From Cubamyces lactineus (lineage: Eukaryota; Basidiomycota; Agaricomycetes; Polyporales; Polyporaceae), in contig JACDTU010000011.1 in NCBI GenBank assembly GCA_022376465.1, forward strand, positions 806,001 to 870,000: DNA of 64,000 nt, in the 5' to 3' direction. Below the pieces are notes generated by a model. That model searched no databases, was not told the origin of the DNA, and worked only from the letters and a program-made list of their open reading frames with translations. A program made the position numbers and the translations under genes. Within the stretch, counting starts at the first letter, position 1; every line of letters begins with the position of its first letter. Shown piece by piece: positions 36,248-47,918 of this stretch.

Positions 36248-36274
36248 TGGCGACTCGGAGTCTCTGAGTCGCCA
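36248..36274. promoter_or_regulatory. Operator-like palindrome upstream of AIF-like gene 2
   Basis: TGGCGACTC and its exact reverse complement GAGTCGCCA are separated by 9 bp, directly upstream of the TATA box. The spacing and place suit a dimeric transcription-factor site. I see no such palindrome next to the TATA boxes of the other three genes. Confidence 0.45.
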
Positions 36275-37178
36275 GGAACGAAGACGACACTTCGCAGAAA
36301 GGGGCGCATCAGCAAGGTGACGCTAAGAACCGGCGCTCGGCCAAAGGCCGATATTCCATGCCACCGTTGCCGCAGTCTTGCGAGCTGCGCGACGCCTCTT
36401 GCTAGATAAACGACATCATCGTCAGTACCTGGGACTCGGAGGCACTGCACTCTGGGCTCTAAAGGGCTTAGCGGCGACCGCACAACCTGGTATAGAACTG
36501 TGCGGCAAAAGACGACAAACCACGAACCTCTGGGCGTTCATGCTTCCGGGATGATATGAGAGACACGGTTGGGATCTATCTGTCTGGCTTTTATGACGGC
36601 ATCTGCTAAAGGGTCGAAACCATGAGACCATCATGACCAGTCGATACCAGTCGTATGCGTGCGCCGTGTAAGTTGTCAAAGGACCAAGTAGACGTGATAG
36701 GATTCCGCAGTAGCATTGTGACGTCACAAGATCATCGTGAGAGCGTGACCGGCCAGTGACTTCCTATACTCTCCACCTTCCATCGCGCCGCCATAGCTAT
36801 AGATTCCCTACGTGCTATATAACCTTTTCGTTGACCAAGGTATCTAGCGGGACGATATACTTAACACAAATCGTTGCGATCCTTATGAAAAAGACGCGGT
36901 GTTGACCTGAGGGTCGAAGTATGCCTCAGGCGCTCGACGGGCCGGATGTCGTTTTGGTACGTCTCAGGCTCCTCTCGAATCATACCTATTGCAACAACTC
37001 TTCATATTGAGCTACGAGATTTACCTGCGATGCAGGCCATTTTCCTTCTTCAGGTGTACAGGGTCACATGCACTGTAGCCTGAGAATGGTGCTGCGGTAG
37101 CTCTCGCCGCCACTACAATAACTACGGAGCTCAGAGGTGCGGGCCTCCGCCCAACTGCGACCCCTACATCTATCACTC
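36275..37178. other. Divergent intergenic region, nothing else recognised
   Basis: Lies between AIF-like gene 2 and the GGPPS-labelled paralogue. No coding motif. Confidence 0.4.
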
Positions 37179-38623
37179 ATGTACTCCCGCAAAGCTACGG
37201 GCACATCTCGCGAATATCGCGTTAACGCCTGGCGCTCGGGCACTCAGGGCCCATCGCCCGCGCTACCACCAGATCGAGACCTAAAGGAGAATCTATCCGC
37301 CAGGTCTTTGCATACTTTGCAGAAACCGGCCTCCACGCTGCCCTCCAGATCCACGGCCACCAAGCCCATCAAGCCAGAGAATGTGAAGTACATCGGATCA
37401 TACAATTGGGTGGACGAGAGTACTCCTACAATCATTGTCCCCGGTAAGGAGGGTTAAGCTTACTATGGCTACTGAACTAACTTTTCTCCAGGCTGCCCGC
37501 CAATTTGGCAAGAACGACATCCCCCCTTTCGTCATTCCTCCTGATGCGGGGGTCCGTATGGTCGACCAGAACGGTTTCCGCATGGGCGGCGCCTCGTGCC
37601 TTCTTCCACTGTTCCGCGCCGTAGACGCTGTTGCAGAAGAAAACGCGGATACCTCTTTAGATTGGAGCATTGTCGACATTGTCACCGACAGGAACGGGTT
37701 GCGCAAACTCATGCGCTGGCTCAGACACTCTAATGCGACGTCAGGCGGACAGCCTCTGAAGGAATTCAGGATCGACCTTCAGCTGGGGGGTACCAAGACT
37801 GTACTGATGCACAGATGGGAGAAGCGTCATCGGGAGATCGCCATTCCGCCCAAATCCGGTCATGGGATCAACTTCGAACGCCAGACCACCTCCCAGGCGT
37901 CTGGATGTCAACGTAGTACAGGGCATCATCGGATTGTGCAATACGTACGTAAATCTCGCTCTTCGTGAAGGTTCCACACTTAAACATACCTCTTAGAATC
38001 TGGACGGCTTGAACATGATTGTTCGCTTCGAGGTTGATGCGTGTACTGCGCCGCGAGATACCCTAGGGTCAACATCCCAGCGTACTACTGGCACATCCCG
38101 CGTTCCACGCGAGACCAGCGTTGATGAACTCGCCGATGCACTTACTGGGCTGGGCGTGTCATCGCCCGCATCACGAGACACATCCTCCACCGACTCTTCG
38201 TCGATAACAGTCATCAACGCCGGTTCTCAGGTGGCACAATCGTCCGTAGTGGAGCTGGTTACACGTTCCGAGAGGAACGTTGACCAGTTCGATTGGAACG
38301 AGCAATACCCTCAACTCTTGCTTTCATACACTCCGCACCTCTTCCTCGGCGTCCATAGCCGTGGCTCTTTCAAGCAGATCAAGAAATATGCCCTCGGCAG
38401 CTCGGAACTCCGACGTGTCGAAACGGATGCCGGGCTCCAGACGACGTTCAGGCAGCTCGTCGCGGTCCTCCGGACCATACAACAAGTCGTCAAGACCCAT
38501 GGTGATCGTGGGAGGCTGTCCCTGGTGTGCGAAGGCGGCGGCGTCTTGCAGGTGTACGAACGCATCGATAACAGCGACTCTGGTCGCCTCTCAGATAGCG
38601 AACTAGCGCGCTTCAGAAGCTGA
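37179..38623 (+). pseudogene. 'GGPPS-labelled' family paralogue with a frameshift
   Basis: Three exons (37179-37443, 37492-37944, 37997-38623) correspond one to one with the gene at 24936, but without its RG-rich extension. Motifs: 'YIGSYNWVDESTPTIIVPG', 'DQNGFRMGG', 'LLPLFRAVDAV', 'VDIVTDRNGLRKLMRW', 'FRIDLQLGGTKTVLMHRW', 'GHHRIVQYNLDGLNMIVRFE'. In exon 2 the first codons follow the family (CPPIWQERHPP), but the frame must shift at a run of six C (37521-37526) to reach the conserved 'FVIPPDAGVRM'. With one base fewer the product would be about 447 residues and all intron phases fit. So this is either a very young pseudogene or a homopolymer error. The function of the family is unknown. Confidence 0.65.
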
Positions 38624-41600
38624 AGGAGCGTGCCTGCTACCGTAACGGAGCTCATCGGCTCCCGCTCGACACGACCTTTGTAAGTCGTCAACGTCTCGCA
38701 CCTTCACTATGGATCCGGGCTTACTCGCTTCCTCGGCGCTTTGTACACTTTAATCCTTCAAATCTGCCCTTGCAGATACCGCTATACGTCTCTGCGCAGC
38801 ATCATGACCATATCGAGTGTCACCGCGCCCGAGTAGTTGCGATAGATAACCGTTTTTCCTCCCAGAGCTCTCCACGGCGACCAAACAGCTTCCTTTGCAG
38901 GATGATTTGTCGAACGGTTCGGACACTTGTCGGGGCGCCCGTGTATCGCTATCTTCTGTCCTAGCCTGGTTGCCTTTGCAGTACTAGTTCCCTGAATCCA
39001 AGCAGTGCATCAGTCTCGTTATATCCCGACGCGGAACGGGATCTTCGGAGGGCGAGGAGAAGACATCGGTAAGCGAGAGACGAGCAAGCGAGATATGGTA
39101 CTCAAGATACGAAGCCGACCCGAAGAACGTGGCTCCCGTCGCGATAGCGTTCCATGTGTTTGGGCGTGCGGAACAAGGCACGCCATACGTGCAAGAAGTT
39201 GCTGCGATGGTGGTGCTTAGTAGCGCACGATGCTGCTTGCTCATCCAACCGTGGTGTAGCTGCCGCTCTAGCGTGGTCACTGGTATCGCGGTATTGCTGA
39301 GAAAGACGGCGGCGTGCTCATCAGCCGAATGATACCGCGTCGGTGCCCCACAAACCCGCAGCATGACCCCAGACGTACATGGTGGAGACCGTGCGCATAT
39401 GGTGAACCACAAGTAGCTCGAGTAGCTGTAGCCTGTGTTCAGCTTTGGATACGTCTCAGCCGGCACTACGACGTCTTACTGTAGAAGTAAAAGTGGGGGT
39501 ATATTGTTGTGGAACCAGACAAGTCCGCTGGGCCGTCTACTCCAGGACTACCAGGAGGTGGGGCTCAACAGCACAAAGTGTGAGTGCATTTGCACGCTAT
39601 CATCGCTAGTGGAGCAGCGCTGGCGTCTTATCCTTCTGGTGGAACCGCACAGATACAACGCGGCCTTGAAGCCAAGCCGCGACCCAGTCCAAGCCCCGTC
39701 TGTTCTCGGTCGATCGCCCCGAACGCCATCGGAGCAAGAGCTAAGCTTGTGCGACTGCTGGCGAGAGAGCGGGCCCCAGGCCATGCCCCGGGCACGATGC
39801 AGCGCGAACAGACACCGGGGGACGCGCAGTGCGTACAGCGTGAGAGCGCGTCCACGCCATACGGAGAAACCTGGCGGAGGGACGCGCGCGCGGCGGGACG
39901 AGCATGAGAAGACCCGAGGTTGCGCCTGCGCCCAGTGTCCCAGCGTGGCAGTTTCAGTGTCGAGGAATGCTCCCTGGGACGGTGCCACCCATGGGCTGCT
40001 TCGCGCGCGCTGTCGCACCACCCGCGCGTCCTGGAGTATCGGAGCGCCGTGATTGAGGGGTTGGAAATTTGGAGCTGTCTGCGGCCGCAGATGGACAGCC
40101 GGAGGAGAGCTCTGGGCGCGGTGGCGACTGCGGCCGAGCAAGGGGTCTTCTCGGTATGACAGGGTAGCGAGGCGGCTGCATCGTAGTAGAAACGAGAAGG
40201 CTTCTATATCAAACCACTGGGTCACTGGCGCTGTCGCGACCTGCATACACTTCAGGCGCCAAGGCCTAGGCCTTGCTTCCAGATATCCACCAAGGAAGTC
40301 GTCATGGAACGCTCAATGGCACGTATCCTTGCATAGTATCAGACTCGGGGATTCTCGTGGGTAATGCGATTTGATGACAGGTATGGTGAATATAGATTGA
40401 TCGCCAAAGGCGAGGCCAGACAGGGCGCTGCAAAGCGAGACCACGACCATGACCAGGAGCAGGACCAGTCGGAGGCAAGCACGGGATGTGCCCCATTTTG
40501 AAGCCTGCGTACCCACACACTAGCGCATGGATCGGCTTCGCTCGTCCCATTGATGCAGTGATGTCGTAGCCGAGGACGAGAAGTGAGGCTCCGGGTGCTG
40601 ACGGGAGGAATAGTGCGAAGGAGTTGGTGGCGTGCGGGCAGGCAACACGGAGGGATGGAGCGGAAAGCGTAGCAGGCGGCGCGGTGTGGAGAAGCAAGAG
40701 GGCTGCAGTATGTCGATGAGGGAGCAGCCGCATCATGCTGATGCTACTGCGGCTTTCGGCACTGAGAGCTTGAACTCTCCTATGGCCGTTGGAGTCGCGA
40801 ACAGCAGAGAGGATAAACAGTGCTCCTCTCGCTGTAACGAACGCCCGGGAGAAGGTGTCCCTGACCAGTGCCGCCGGTATCCTGTACAGATATCGAGGCA
40901 CCCGAACCGTGCCGGCAGCTGCGAAGGCGACGGTGTCTTGAGAGCTATCTTCGGGAGGCCCCCACACTGCTTCTAGACGTCCATGTGGACCATCGGAAGT
41001 AACAGAACACCACTTGCCCATTATTGCAAGCACACCCGTCGAGAGCTAGTTTGACGTGCATCCACCACTGCAGGCGGCGCCAGGCTGACTAGGGCACCAC
41101 CCATGGAGCGCGGTCTGGATGCGCCTCTCTGAGGCACTGAGGAGGGTGAGCTCTCTTCTGCACATGCTCCTGCGAGAACGCGGGGCGATCAGCGTGCCCG
41201 GATGGGGAATAATGACGTGATGCAAAGCCGGATACATCGCAGGCACACAGCGCGACCGTGGAAAAGCCAAGCACGAGGGGAGTGAGCGTACGCGGGATTA
41301 GGAGCCTCGAGCGGAATTCGCGAAGGGCATCCTTGTTACTGGGAGGGACAGAGAGAGGGAACGTGACTACCTGCTTGAGCTGGGACGCGGGAGAATTGTC
41401 GTTAGACGCCGGTCTCTTCGTTGCGCATCGAGGACGGTGGCAGAGCACGAGCCGCCGAGTCTAAATGCAGCCTGCTTGAAGTTTGCGGTTTCTCGTCGAC
41501 CGGGTGCCCGTATGAGCAAAAATAGCATACGACTGGGCTGACCGGAGAGAGATGCCGGAAGACGGCACACACGGTGGACAGGCCGATCGTAGTGGTGGTT

Positions 41601-43490
41601 AGATTGAGTCGCGGAGATGGATCCAACGTGACCGCGCACCGTGGACGACAGACAAGGCACGGCAAACATTTCGTGTCAAATCCATGCAAAAGCTCACACG
41701 GGCGTCGCGTGAACGCCGAGCTCGTTACTTCAGCCGAGAGCCAGAATGTGGGTCGTACTACCCATATTGTGCACTTGTCTACCACAGTCAGGCAAGCACC
41801 GCCGTTCGAAGTATTCAGGGGAGCGGCTGTTAGCAAATGGATCGTGCTCTGTCAGATGTGAGAACGAAATATGGGCTGAAGCGCCGAGTTCTTATGACAA
41901 ACTCACGCAGCATGGACAAAGGTCTCGCTCGAAGAAATCGCAACCTGGCCCAAGGAACATGACTAGATATCGTCGCTCAGTAGTATATCACATTGCACAC
42001 CATGAGCGTCGTTCGGAGGAATTGCGATGAGTTTTAGGTCTCCCTAGATAACAGGGCGGCTCACTTGTCTCATGCATGATGTAGCATGAGAGCAGCCTAA
42101 GCGGAGTGAAGACATGCGTGTAAGCGGGGGCGAGTCAGTATGAGGGCCTGTGAACGTTGCCCATGTGTGGTTCAGTATCGACTAGTGATAGTTTGTGGAA
42201 GAACACACCTGCACGTTCACTGCCGTGAGAGCCCGATGGCCACTAGCTTTCCTACTGCAAGGGAGATAACAGTGGTTTCTATAGATGCAGTCTTATGGCT
42301 AACCGGTACGAATAATTGAGTGATGTATAACCTGTGCGTACTCAGGTGTAGTACCCACCATGAATCAAGTCTCTGCACTCGAAGCGTTCTGTGCTTGTCA
42401 ACTTGGCCGAAATTGAAGATAGTGGCTACTTTGTTTGGTACCAACGCTGATGGGTATGTCATTATAACTCATACGCGATGCGAGATCGGATACTGGTTCG
42501 GACGGCGATACGTCAAACATTGTTCGACAATCGTGCGCGTGCACATGAGGGTCTCACTCTCCGTTCGCCCTCGACGAAGAAATTATGTATGTCGGACCTA
42601 TGAGAAGGCTTGAGCCTCAACAAACATCATTGGTGCAACAACCATTGACCGTAGCGATAGTCCGAGAGCTACGCATCACCATGCATAAGGAACGTGGGCA
42701 GAAGCGAGGTCGGGGAACTGACAGATGATGCATATGGCAGACCGTCTCCAGGAATACGATACCAGGAGGCGGTTTGTCACTACGGATGGACAATCCGGCA
42801 TTTAGGTATTATTATCACAGGTGAGAGTCGCTCGCTCGATGAGGGAAGACGGCGTTAGTCTCCCGGCAGCGGTTTTGTGGGAACAGGGGAGGAGACATGC
42901 CGAGAAAGGCGACGGCGTGTAGAAATGCCAGGATTGAGTGCGTGGGTCGGTGGGTGCAATCGGAAGATCGCAATTGAATGCATTCCATGCCCATCTGTCG
43001 GTGCAGGGTTTATCAAAAGCGCCGGGTGTGGGCAGATGGGAACGTTCCCAGTAATGCCACCCGGTAAATTGCGCTATCGAAGGATGCGGTCAGTTGGATG
43101 CATAGGCCGATAATGACTCGGATGAGCCTACTTTTACATCCCTTGGCCGTCCTTTCATGTGCTGTATTGCCCGACAGAGCGACATTCAACGCAGCGAGGC
43201 AACGTCGGGGTGATTGGAGACCGGCGGGGACAGTTTATCGGCGAACCATGCGGCGAAGTATTTTACAAAAAATAGGGGAAGAAGAAGACGGTGTAATGTC
43301 GGAGTTGCCGTACATGAGACGGAATGGAGTGTTCTGTGCCTGCGTGTTGGGAGCAACTACCGAAGGCGACTGGTCGAAGCAGAAACCTCGGCTTTATACC
43401 ATCTTTGAACTCCGCCACACAGGCGCCCGTGGTCGCGCGTCCGTTCCCAATCGGGAAGGCGGAGACTGACGCGGCCCCTGCAGACGCGGC
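38624..43490. other. Weakly coding or non-coding stretch
   Basis: No gene could be supported. Minus-strand frames at 38984-39466, 39548-40246 and 40302-41033 are long and include hydrophobic segments (for example 'FALFLPSAPGASLLVLGYD' near 40550-40610, 'LVLLLVMVVVSLCSAL' near 40430). They share no recognisable family and no consistent splice chain, so they may be exons of an unrecognised membrane protein or chance frames. 41450-43490 shows only short frames. Confidence 0.3.
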
Positions 43491-43498
43491 TATATACC
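43491..43498 (+). promoter_or_regulatory. TATA box of the proteasome gene
   Basis: TATATACC lies 134 bp before the ATG at 43625, followed by a C/T-rich leader. Confidence 0.5.
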
Positions 43499-43624
43499 CA
43501 TCGCCCTCTCTTCCTCTCGGCCACTTGCTTTTCCCCCTTGCTCGCCGTTCGACGCGTCGTCGACCACCCACCAGCTCTCCGCCTTACACTCATCCGCAAT
43601 ATCTCCACTTCCACACTTACGACA

Positions 43625-44854
43625 ATGCCTGACGGATCCTTCGCACACCCTCAGCAGCGGCAATTCAACCCGTACACCGACAACGGCGGTACCATCTTGG
43701 CCATCGCTGGTGCGGACTTCACCGTCATCGCTGGTGATACTCGGCAGAGCGAGGGTTACAGTATCCAAACCCGTTACGCGCCGAAGGTGTTTCGGCTGTA
43801 GGTCAATCGTCATTTGAGCTCGTTCTGCACTTCTGATGCGCATATATCCACCCAGAACCGATCGTGCCGTCCTGGCCGTAAACGGCTTTGCGGCGGACGG
43901 TAACATGTTTGTGAAGAAGGTCAAGCAAAGGCTTGAGGTAAGTTGTTGTGCAGGATTACGCATCTACCTTAAGCTAATTGCTCAACAGTGGTATCGTCAT
44001 GCGCATGCGAAGGATATGCCTCTTCGTGCAATTGCTCGTCTTATCCAAACGATGCTCTACGCACAACGTTTTTTCCCCTACTATGTATACAACATTCTCG
44101 GTGGTATCGAAGAAGATGGTGAGCCCACTTTGACATTTGACGCTGCCTATAGTTCGTTGTCAATACTGCCCTGGAAGCCATGGTCTACTATATAGCTGCA
44201 TATAGCTGCACGGATATTCTATCACAGCGGAAACTGTGATGTTAAGCTGCAGATGCATATACACATCTGTGGATGTAGACTGCTGTACTTATTGAACTAG
44301 CCCGATTCCATCATACTGACCAATGTAACAGGCTCTGGCGCTGTCTATTCCTTCGATCCCGTTGGGTCATATGAGCGCGAAGCATGCCGAGCCGCGGGCG
44401 CTGCCCAATCCCTGGTGCAGCCGTTCTTGGATAATCAGGTCAGTAATGTCACTAGCCAAGATGATCTATCTCGCTAAACCGACCCTTCACCGACTTGCAT
44501 CCGTGCTGCGTGTATGCTATCACGTACCATACAGATATACTTCAAGAACCAGACCGCGGCGCCTGGACAATCGCACCCAACACATTTGCCTCTACACGAC
44601 GTACTGGCTATCGTTATCGACTCGTTCACGAGTGCGACCGAGCGCCACATCGAGGTCCGCCCTCTCCCTATCTCCGTTTGTTCTGTCACTCACCCTGCGC
44701 AATGCAGGTCGGCGATGGTCTGGAGATCTACGTAGTCGTCGCGAAAGGCCGCAGCGCACAGGGTTTGGAGAGCATGCGCGGCGTACAGGAGATGAGCACC
44801 CGGCCAGACGGCGATCGCGTGTTCGTTATCCGGAGAGAGCTCAAGAAGGACTGA
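43625..44854 (+). CDS. PRE7: 20S proteasome subunit beta-6 (PSMB1/Pre7)
   Basis: Six exons (43625-43797, 43856-43937, 43989-44118, 44332-44438, 44535-44654, 44708-44854) encode 252 residues. Family blocks: '[16 protein letters not shown]', '[20 protein letters not shown]', '[32 protein letters not shown]', here split by intron 3, and '[16 protein letters not shown]'. The residue at the mature N-terminus region is not the catalytic Thr context of beta-1, -2 or -5, so it is the non-catalytic beta-6 subunit of the core particle, acting in cytosol and nucleus. Intron 3 is long for this region (213 bp). The C-terminal 'RRELKKD' matches the usual short charged end. Complete and intact. Confidence 0.95.
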
Positions 44855-47274
44855 TTGGGAGGCGGCCGCCGGCCGGCTGGCCGACAGAAAACACCTGTAT
44901 CTCGCGGGCTGTCGCTAGCTACCCACGCGTTCATCGCGCTCATCATGACCCGAGGACATCTCAATGGACACTCCGTTTCGTTCCTTCCCTGCCACTTACC
45001 CCTACCCGTACGCACGCACTCGCTTGCGGGACACGCATCGCCATCCCCCTTCCTCTCCCCGGAACTTGGAATCATCGGGCGGTCGTTCTTGTCTTGACAT
45101 GCTCCACTGCTCTATCGCTTTATGGGCCCCCTCCTCACCGCGAGACTAGAGTGCGCGCGCGGCAGGAGTAATGTACTAGTACCAGTCGAGTTTTTCTTTG
45201 TCTTTACTAGAAGCAATAATGTACACCGTCAAATGCACCCGAGCGAAGCCGGATCGCGGCGTCGTGACGCACCGAAGCGCAGAAGAACTGCACAGGCGCT
45301 GGCGAGCTCCACAACGCCTGCCTCGCAGATCACGGTTCTGCATGGTGCTCGCGTTCGACGCCATACGCAGCGCGTCCACGGCGCACACGGGAGTCCGCGC
45401 GACACCCGGATGCGGGCAGATGATCGCGCCATTGACGCGTGGTTTAGCCCAAGACGGTCATGCGGCGGCCCCGCCTCATCCGAGAAATACGCAGGGGAGG
45501 CGACCCCGCCGACGCGTGTTCGCGCTTCTGAGGGCTTCGCGGCCAGAAGTGCGGGGCGCGGGGAAGGTGCACGCTTCCGCCCGCATCATGGAGCTGCCCG
45601 TTGACGGGCGATACGGCGTGCGCAGTGGGGGGTTTGTCCGAGGAGCGATACGCCGAGATTGAGGGGAGGCGGGTGGAGGTCGCCGTGCGGCGGGTGGCTG
45701 AGCGGCCGTATGCAGCAGTATAGAACGGGTGCGGATGAGGAGGCGTGCCGTATCGCTGTGCACACCGTGGTGTTCCAAAGGATTCGAACCGCAACTGAGT
45801 CGAGGAACCAATTGATATGTCAGAGGCGTATGTGAGCGCAGGGCCATTCACCAATCATCTTCGGAGAAATAACTCAACTGCATCACCCCGCGCGCCGGAG
45901 GGCACGGACGACCTCGATCGCTCTGCGAATTGAATGTGAGTTATGCCGGCGGGTGGTAGGCGAGGGTTTGACATCGGAAGCGTTCGTAGACGCGACGTCG
46001 AGTGGAGGGGTGTACGGCGTGGCAGAGCAGGGAAGCCGGAGAGAGGGATGGGCACTCGTCACGCGCCCTCGCTCCGGATAATGTTCGAAGAAGGCGACAT
46101 GCTAACCTGAAACGCGTCCCTAACGGTGGCTTTGACTAGGCAGCCGTAGCAGCCCTGGAAGAGAGATGTGCAACATTATTGCTCGGATACTCAGGGAATT
46201 GAGGAGAGCAGGGGGACAGACGAAGTAAGACTCACAGTGGGTATATGCGTGGTGTGAGGAAATCATCAAGGCCCGTCTTCCAAGATGCACTCGACACGGC
46301 CCGCTCCGGCTTGAGATATCGAACAGAATCGCGTTGATGTAAGCGACGAGGTCATGATCTTCGTGCCCATTTGGTCCGGGGGCACATTCCTCGTGCCAGG
46401 CAGTCATGGGACGTACATGGCGATTCGCCATTCATGAATTAAAGCGGACACATTGGACGCAATGCTAGCCCTTCGCGCGACCATCGGTCATCGGTCTGTT
46501 GCGCGTGCACGCGATGTCGGATTGCCCGAGGAGATGGGTCGGGGTAAGGGACGCAAGGAAGTGAATGGAAGACGAGGGACCGGTTTTGCCGCCAAGGCCG
46601 CTTGTAGGAGGTGGGGAGATAGAGCTTGCGATGACGATGACATGCGGGGTAGCAAGGATGTGCCTGTGGGGTAGGATTGTGATTGGTGTATGCATTCGAC
46701 GGCAGAGAAGACGGAAGTACATGCGATGGAGATGCGGGTCCGGAAGTTTGACCGGGGGAGTGGACCGGCCAAACGGAACACCGTCCATGGTCTCCGTGTC
46801 GTCCGTATCGTCGCGACATATCACAGGACTCTTCGTGTGAACGTCATTTGCAGTTCTTGGTTGGGGCTTCCCCACGTTAGAATTCGTCCTCGAGGAGTGC
46901 GTGCCTGATGGTGAGAGCCAGTTGAATGCATGACTTGGGCAGTAGATTGTATGCGCTGCTAAGCATGCTCCTGGCATGGCTTTGACCGCATATACTCACC
47001 GTTGCCGGAACATATGCCCGAAGTAACGTGGATTAGGTGCCGGCTCCTGTGAGTCCCAAAATTGCAGTGTGGAACGCACATCAATCATAGCGTTCCCCAT
47101 TGGGCTTCTCATGTGTCGCCAGATGTCCTCCATCGTGAGTATGAGAGTATGCCGTGGGTCCATTGAGCACTGCAGCAGTATCCATGATCGAAGATCGAAG
47201 ACAAGAGTGAGTGAGCGAGTGACTTTGAGTGACTGCCAGATTCTGGTGGCGGTGCGCTGGGGATTGGCCCTGAC
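44855..47274. other. Intergenic stretch, no supported gene
   Basis: Minus-strand frames at 45444-45854, 46120-46431 and 46465-46977 are GC-driven and motif-free, though 'DHDLVAYINAILFDIS' near 46330 looks protein-like. I could not join them. No RNA gene found. Confidence 0.35.
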
Positions 47275-47710
47275 TCAATCGGCTTGCAAAGACATAGACG
47301 CCAACGCGACTGACGGCAAACCATGACCGTAGAGGCCGTCGGCGAGCTTGTGTAAATATCAACGGTCGGTACGTTATCCCAGATTTACGTACCAGTCCCG
47401 AGCTGAAACCAGAATTCAGTATCGATAGGACAAGCATGTCACTCTCGTGCACAGCGATGACATGCTGCTGAACGATACCTATGCGGAGAAGTTCTGCAGG
47501 GCCCCGCACGACGTGTACGTGTCCCCTAGTTGCAAACATCAATATCATACTCAATGATAAGGTTGCCATTTGAAATGTCGCATGAGGGAACCAATGCCGT
47601 TACAACCGCCAGGGGGATATGTCTTGCCGACGTCGACGTCGTCGTAAGAACATCTATCAGTAACGTAACGATTCGTAGATACGCTCATTTCTGTTACGGG
47701 TGCAGGCATA
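47275..47710 (+). pseudogene. Relic of an AIF-like gene (closest to gene 2)
   Basis: Plus-strand sequence follows gene 2 from the end of intron 1 to the end of exon 3. The gene 2 intron-1 tail GCGACTGACGGCA recurs at 47305-47325, exon 2 'AGGCCGTCGGCGAG' follows, the intron begins GTACGTTATCCC as in gene 2, and exon 3 'KHVTLVHSDDMLLNDTYAEK' is clear. After that the frame breaks repeatedly (stop codons, indels), ending in a recognisable 'VTTARGICLADVDVV'. Exons 1, 4 and 5 are missing. It sits 200 bp upstream of AIF-like gene 3. Not functional. Confidence 0.75.
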
Positions 47711-47832
47711 CTATGCAGTCCGGTGGATAAGCTGACATAAATGTTCTTGTCTAATCGTTAACGGGCACGATGAACGCTGACGGCCATCTTGGCCGACGGC
47801 GATTGCACAAGCCCGTGTTTCGTCCCTTGCCG

Positions 47833-47840
47833 TATAAGAA
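47833..47840 (+). promoter_or_regulatory. TATA box of AIF-like gene 3
   Basis: TATAAGAA, 79 bp before the ATG, same as in gene 1; the shared leader CCCATTTGCAACAGACA follows. Confidence 0.55.
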
Positions 47841-47918
47841 GCTTGCTTACAGACATAGCATGGGCACTCCTCCTACTTCTCATACGCTGTTCTCTACCCC
47901 ATTTGCAACAGACAATCT

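Noticed and set aside
39548..40246. 232-codon minus-strand frame
   Set aside because: Very GC-rich, Arg-rich translation, no family motif and no consistent splice chain with neighbours.
45780..45790. Possible tRNA B-box (GGTTCGAATCC on the minus strand)
   Set aside because: The flanking arms do not pair as a T-stem and no acceptor, D or anticodon arm fits a tRNA.
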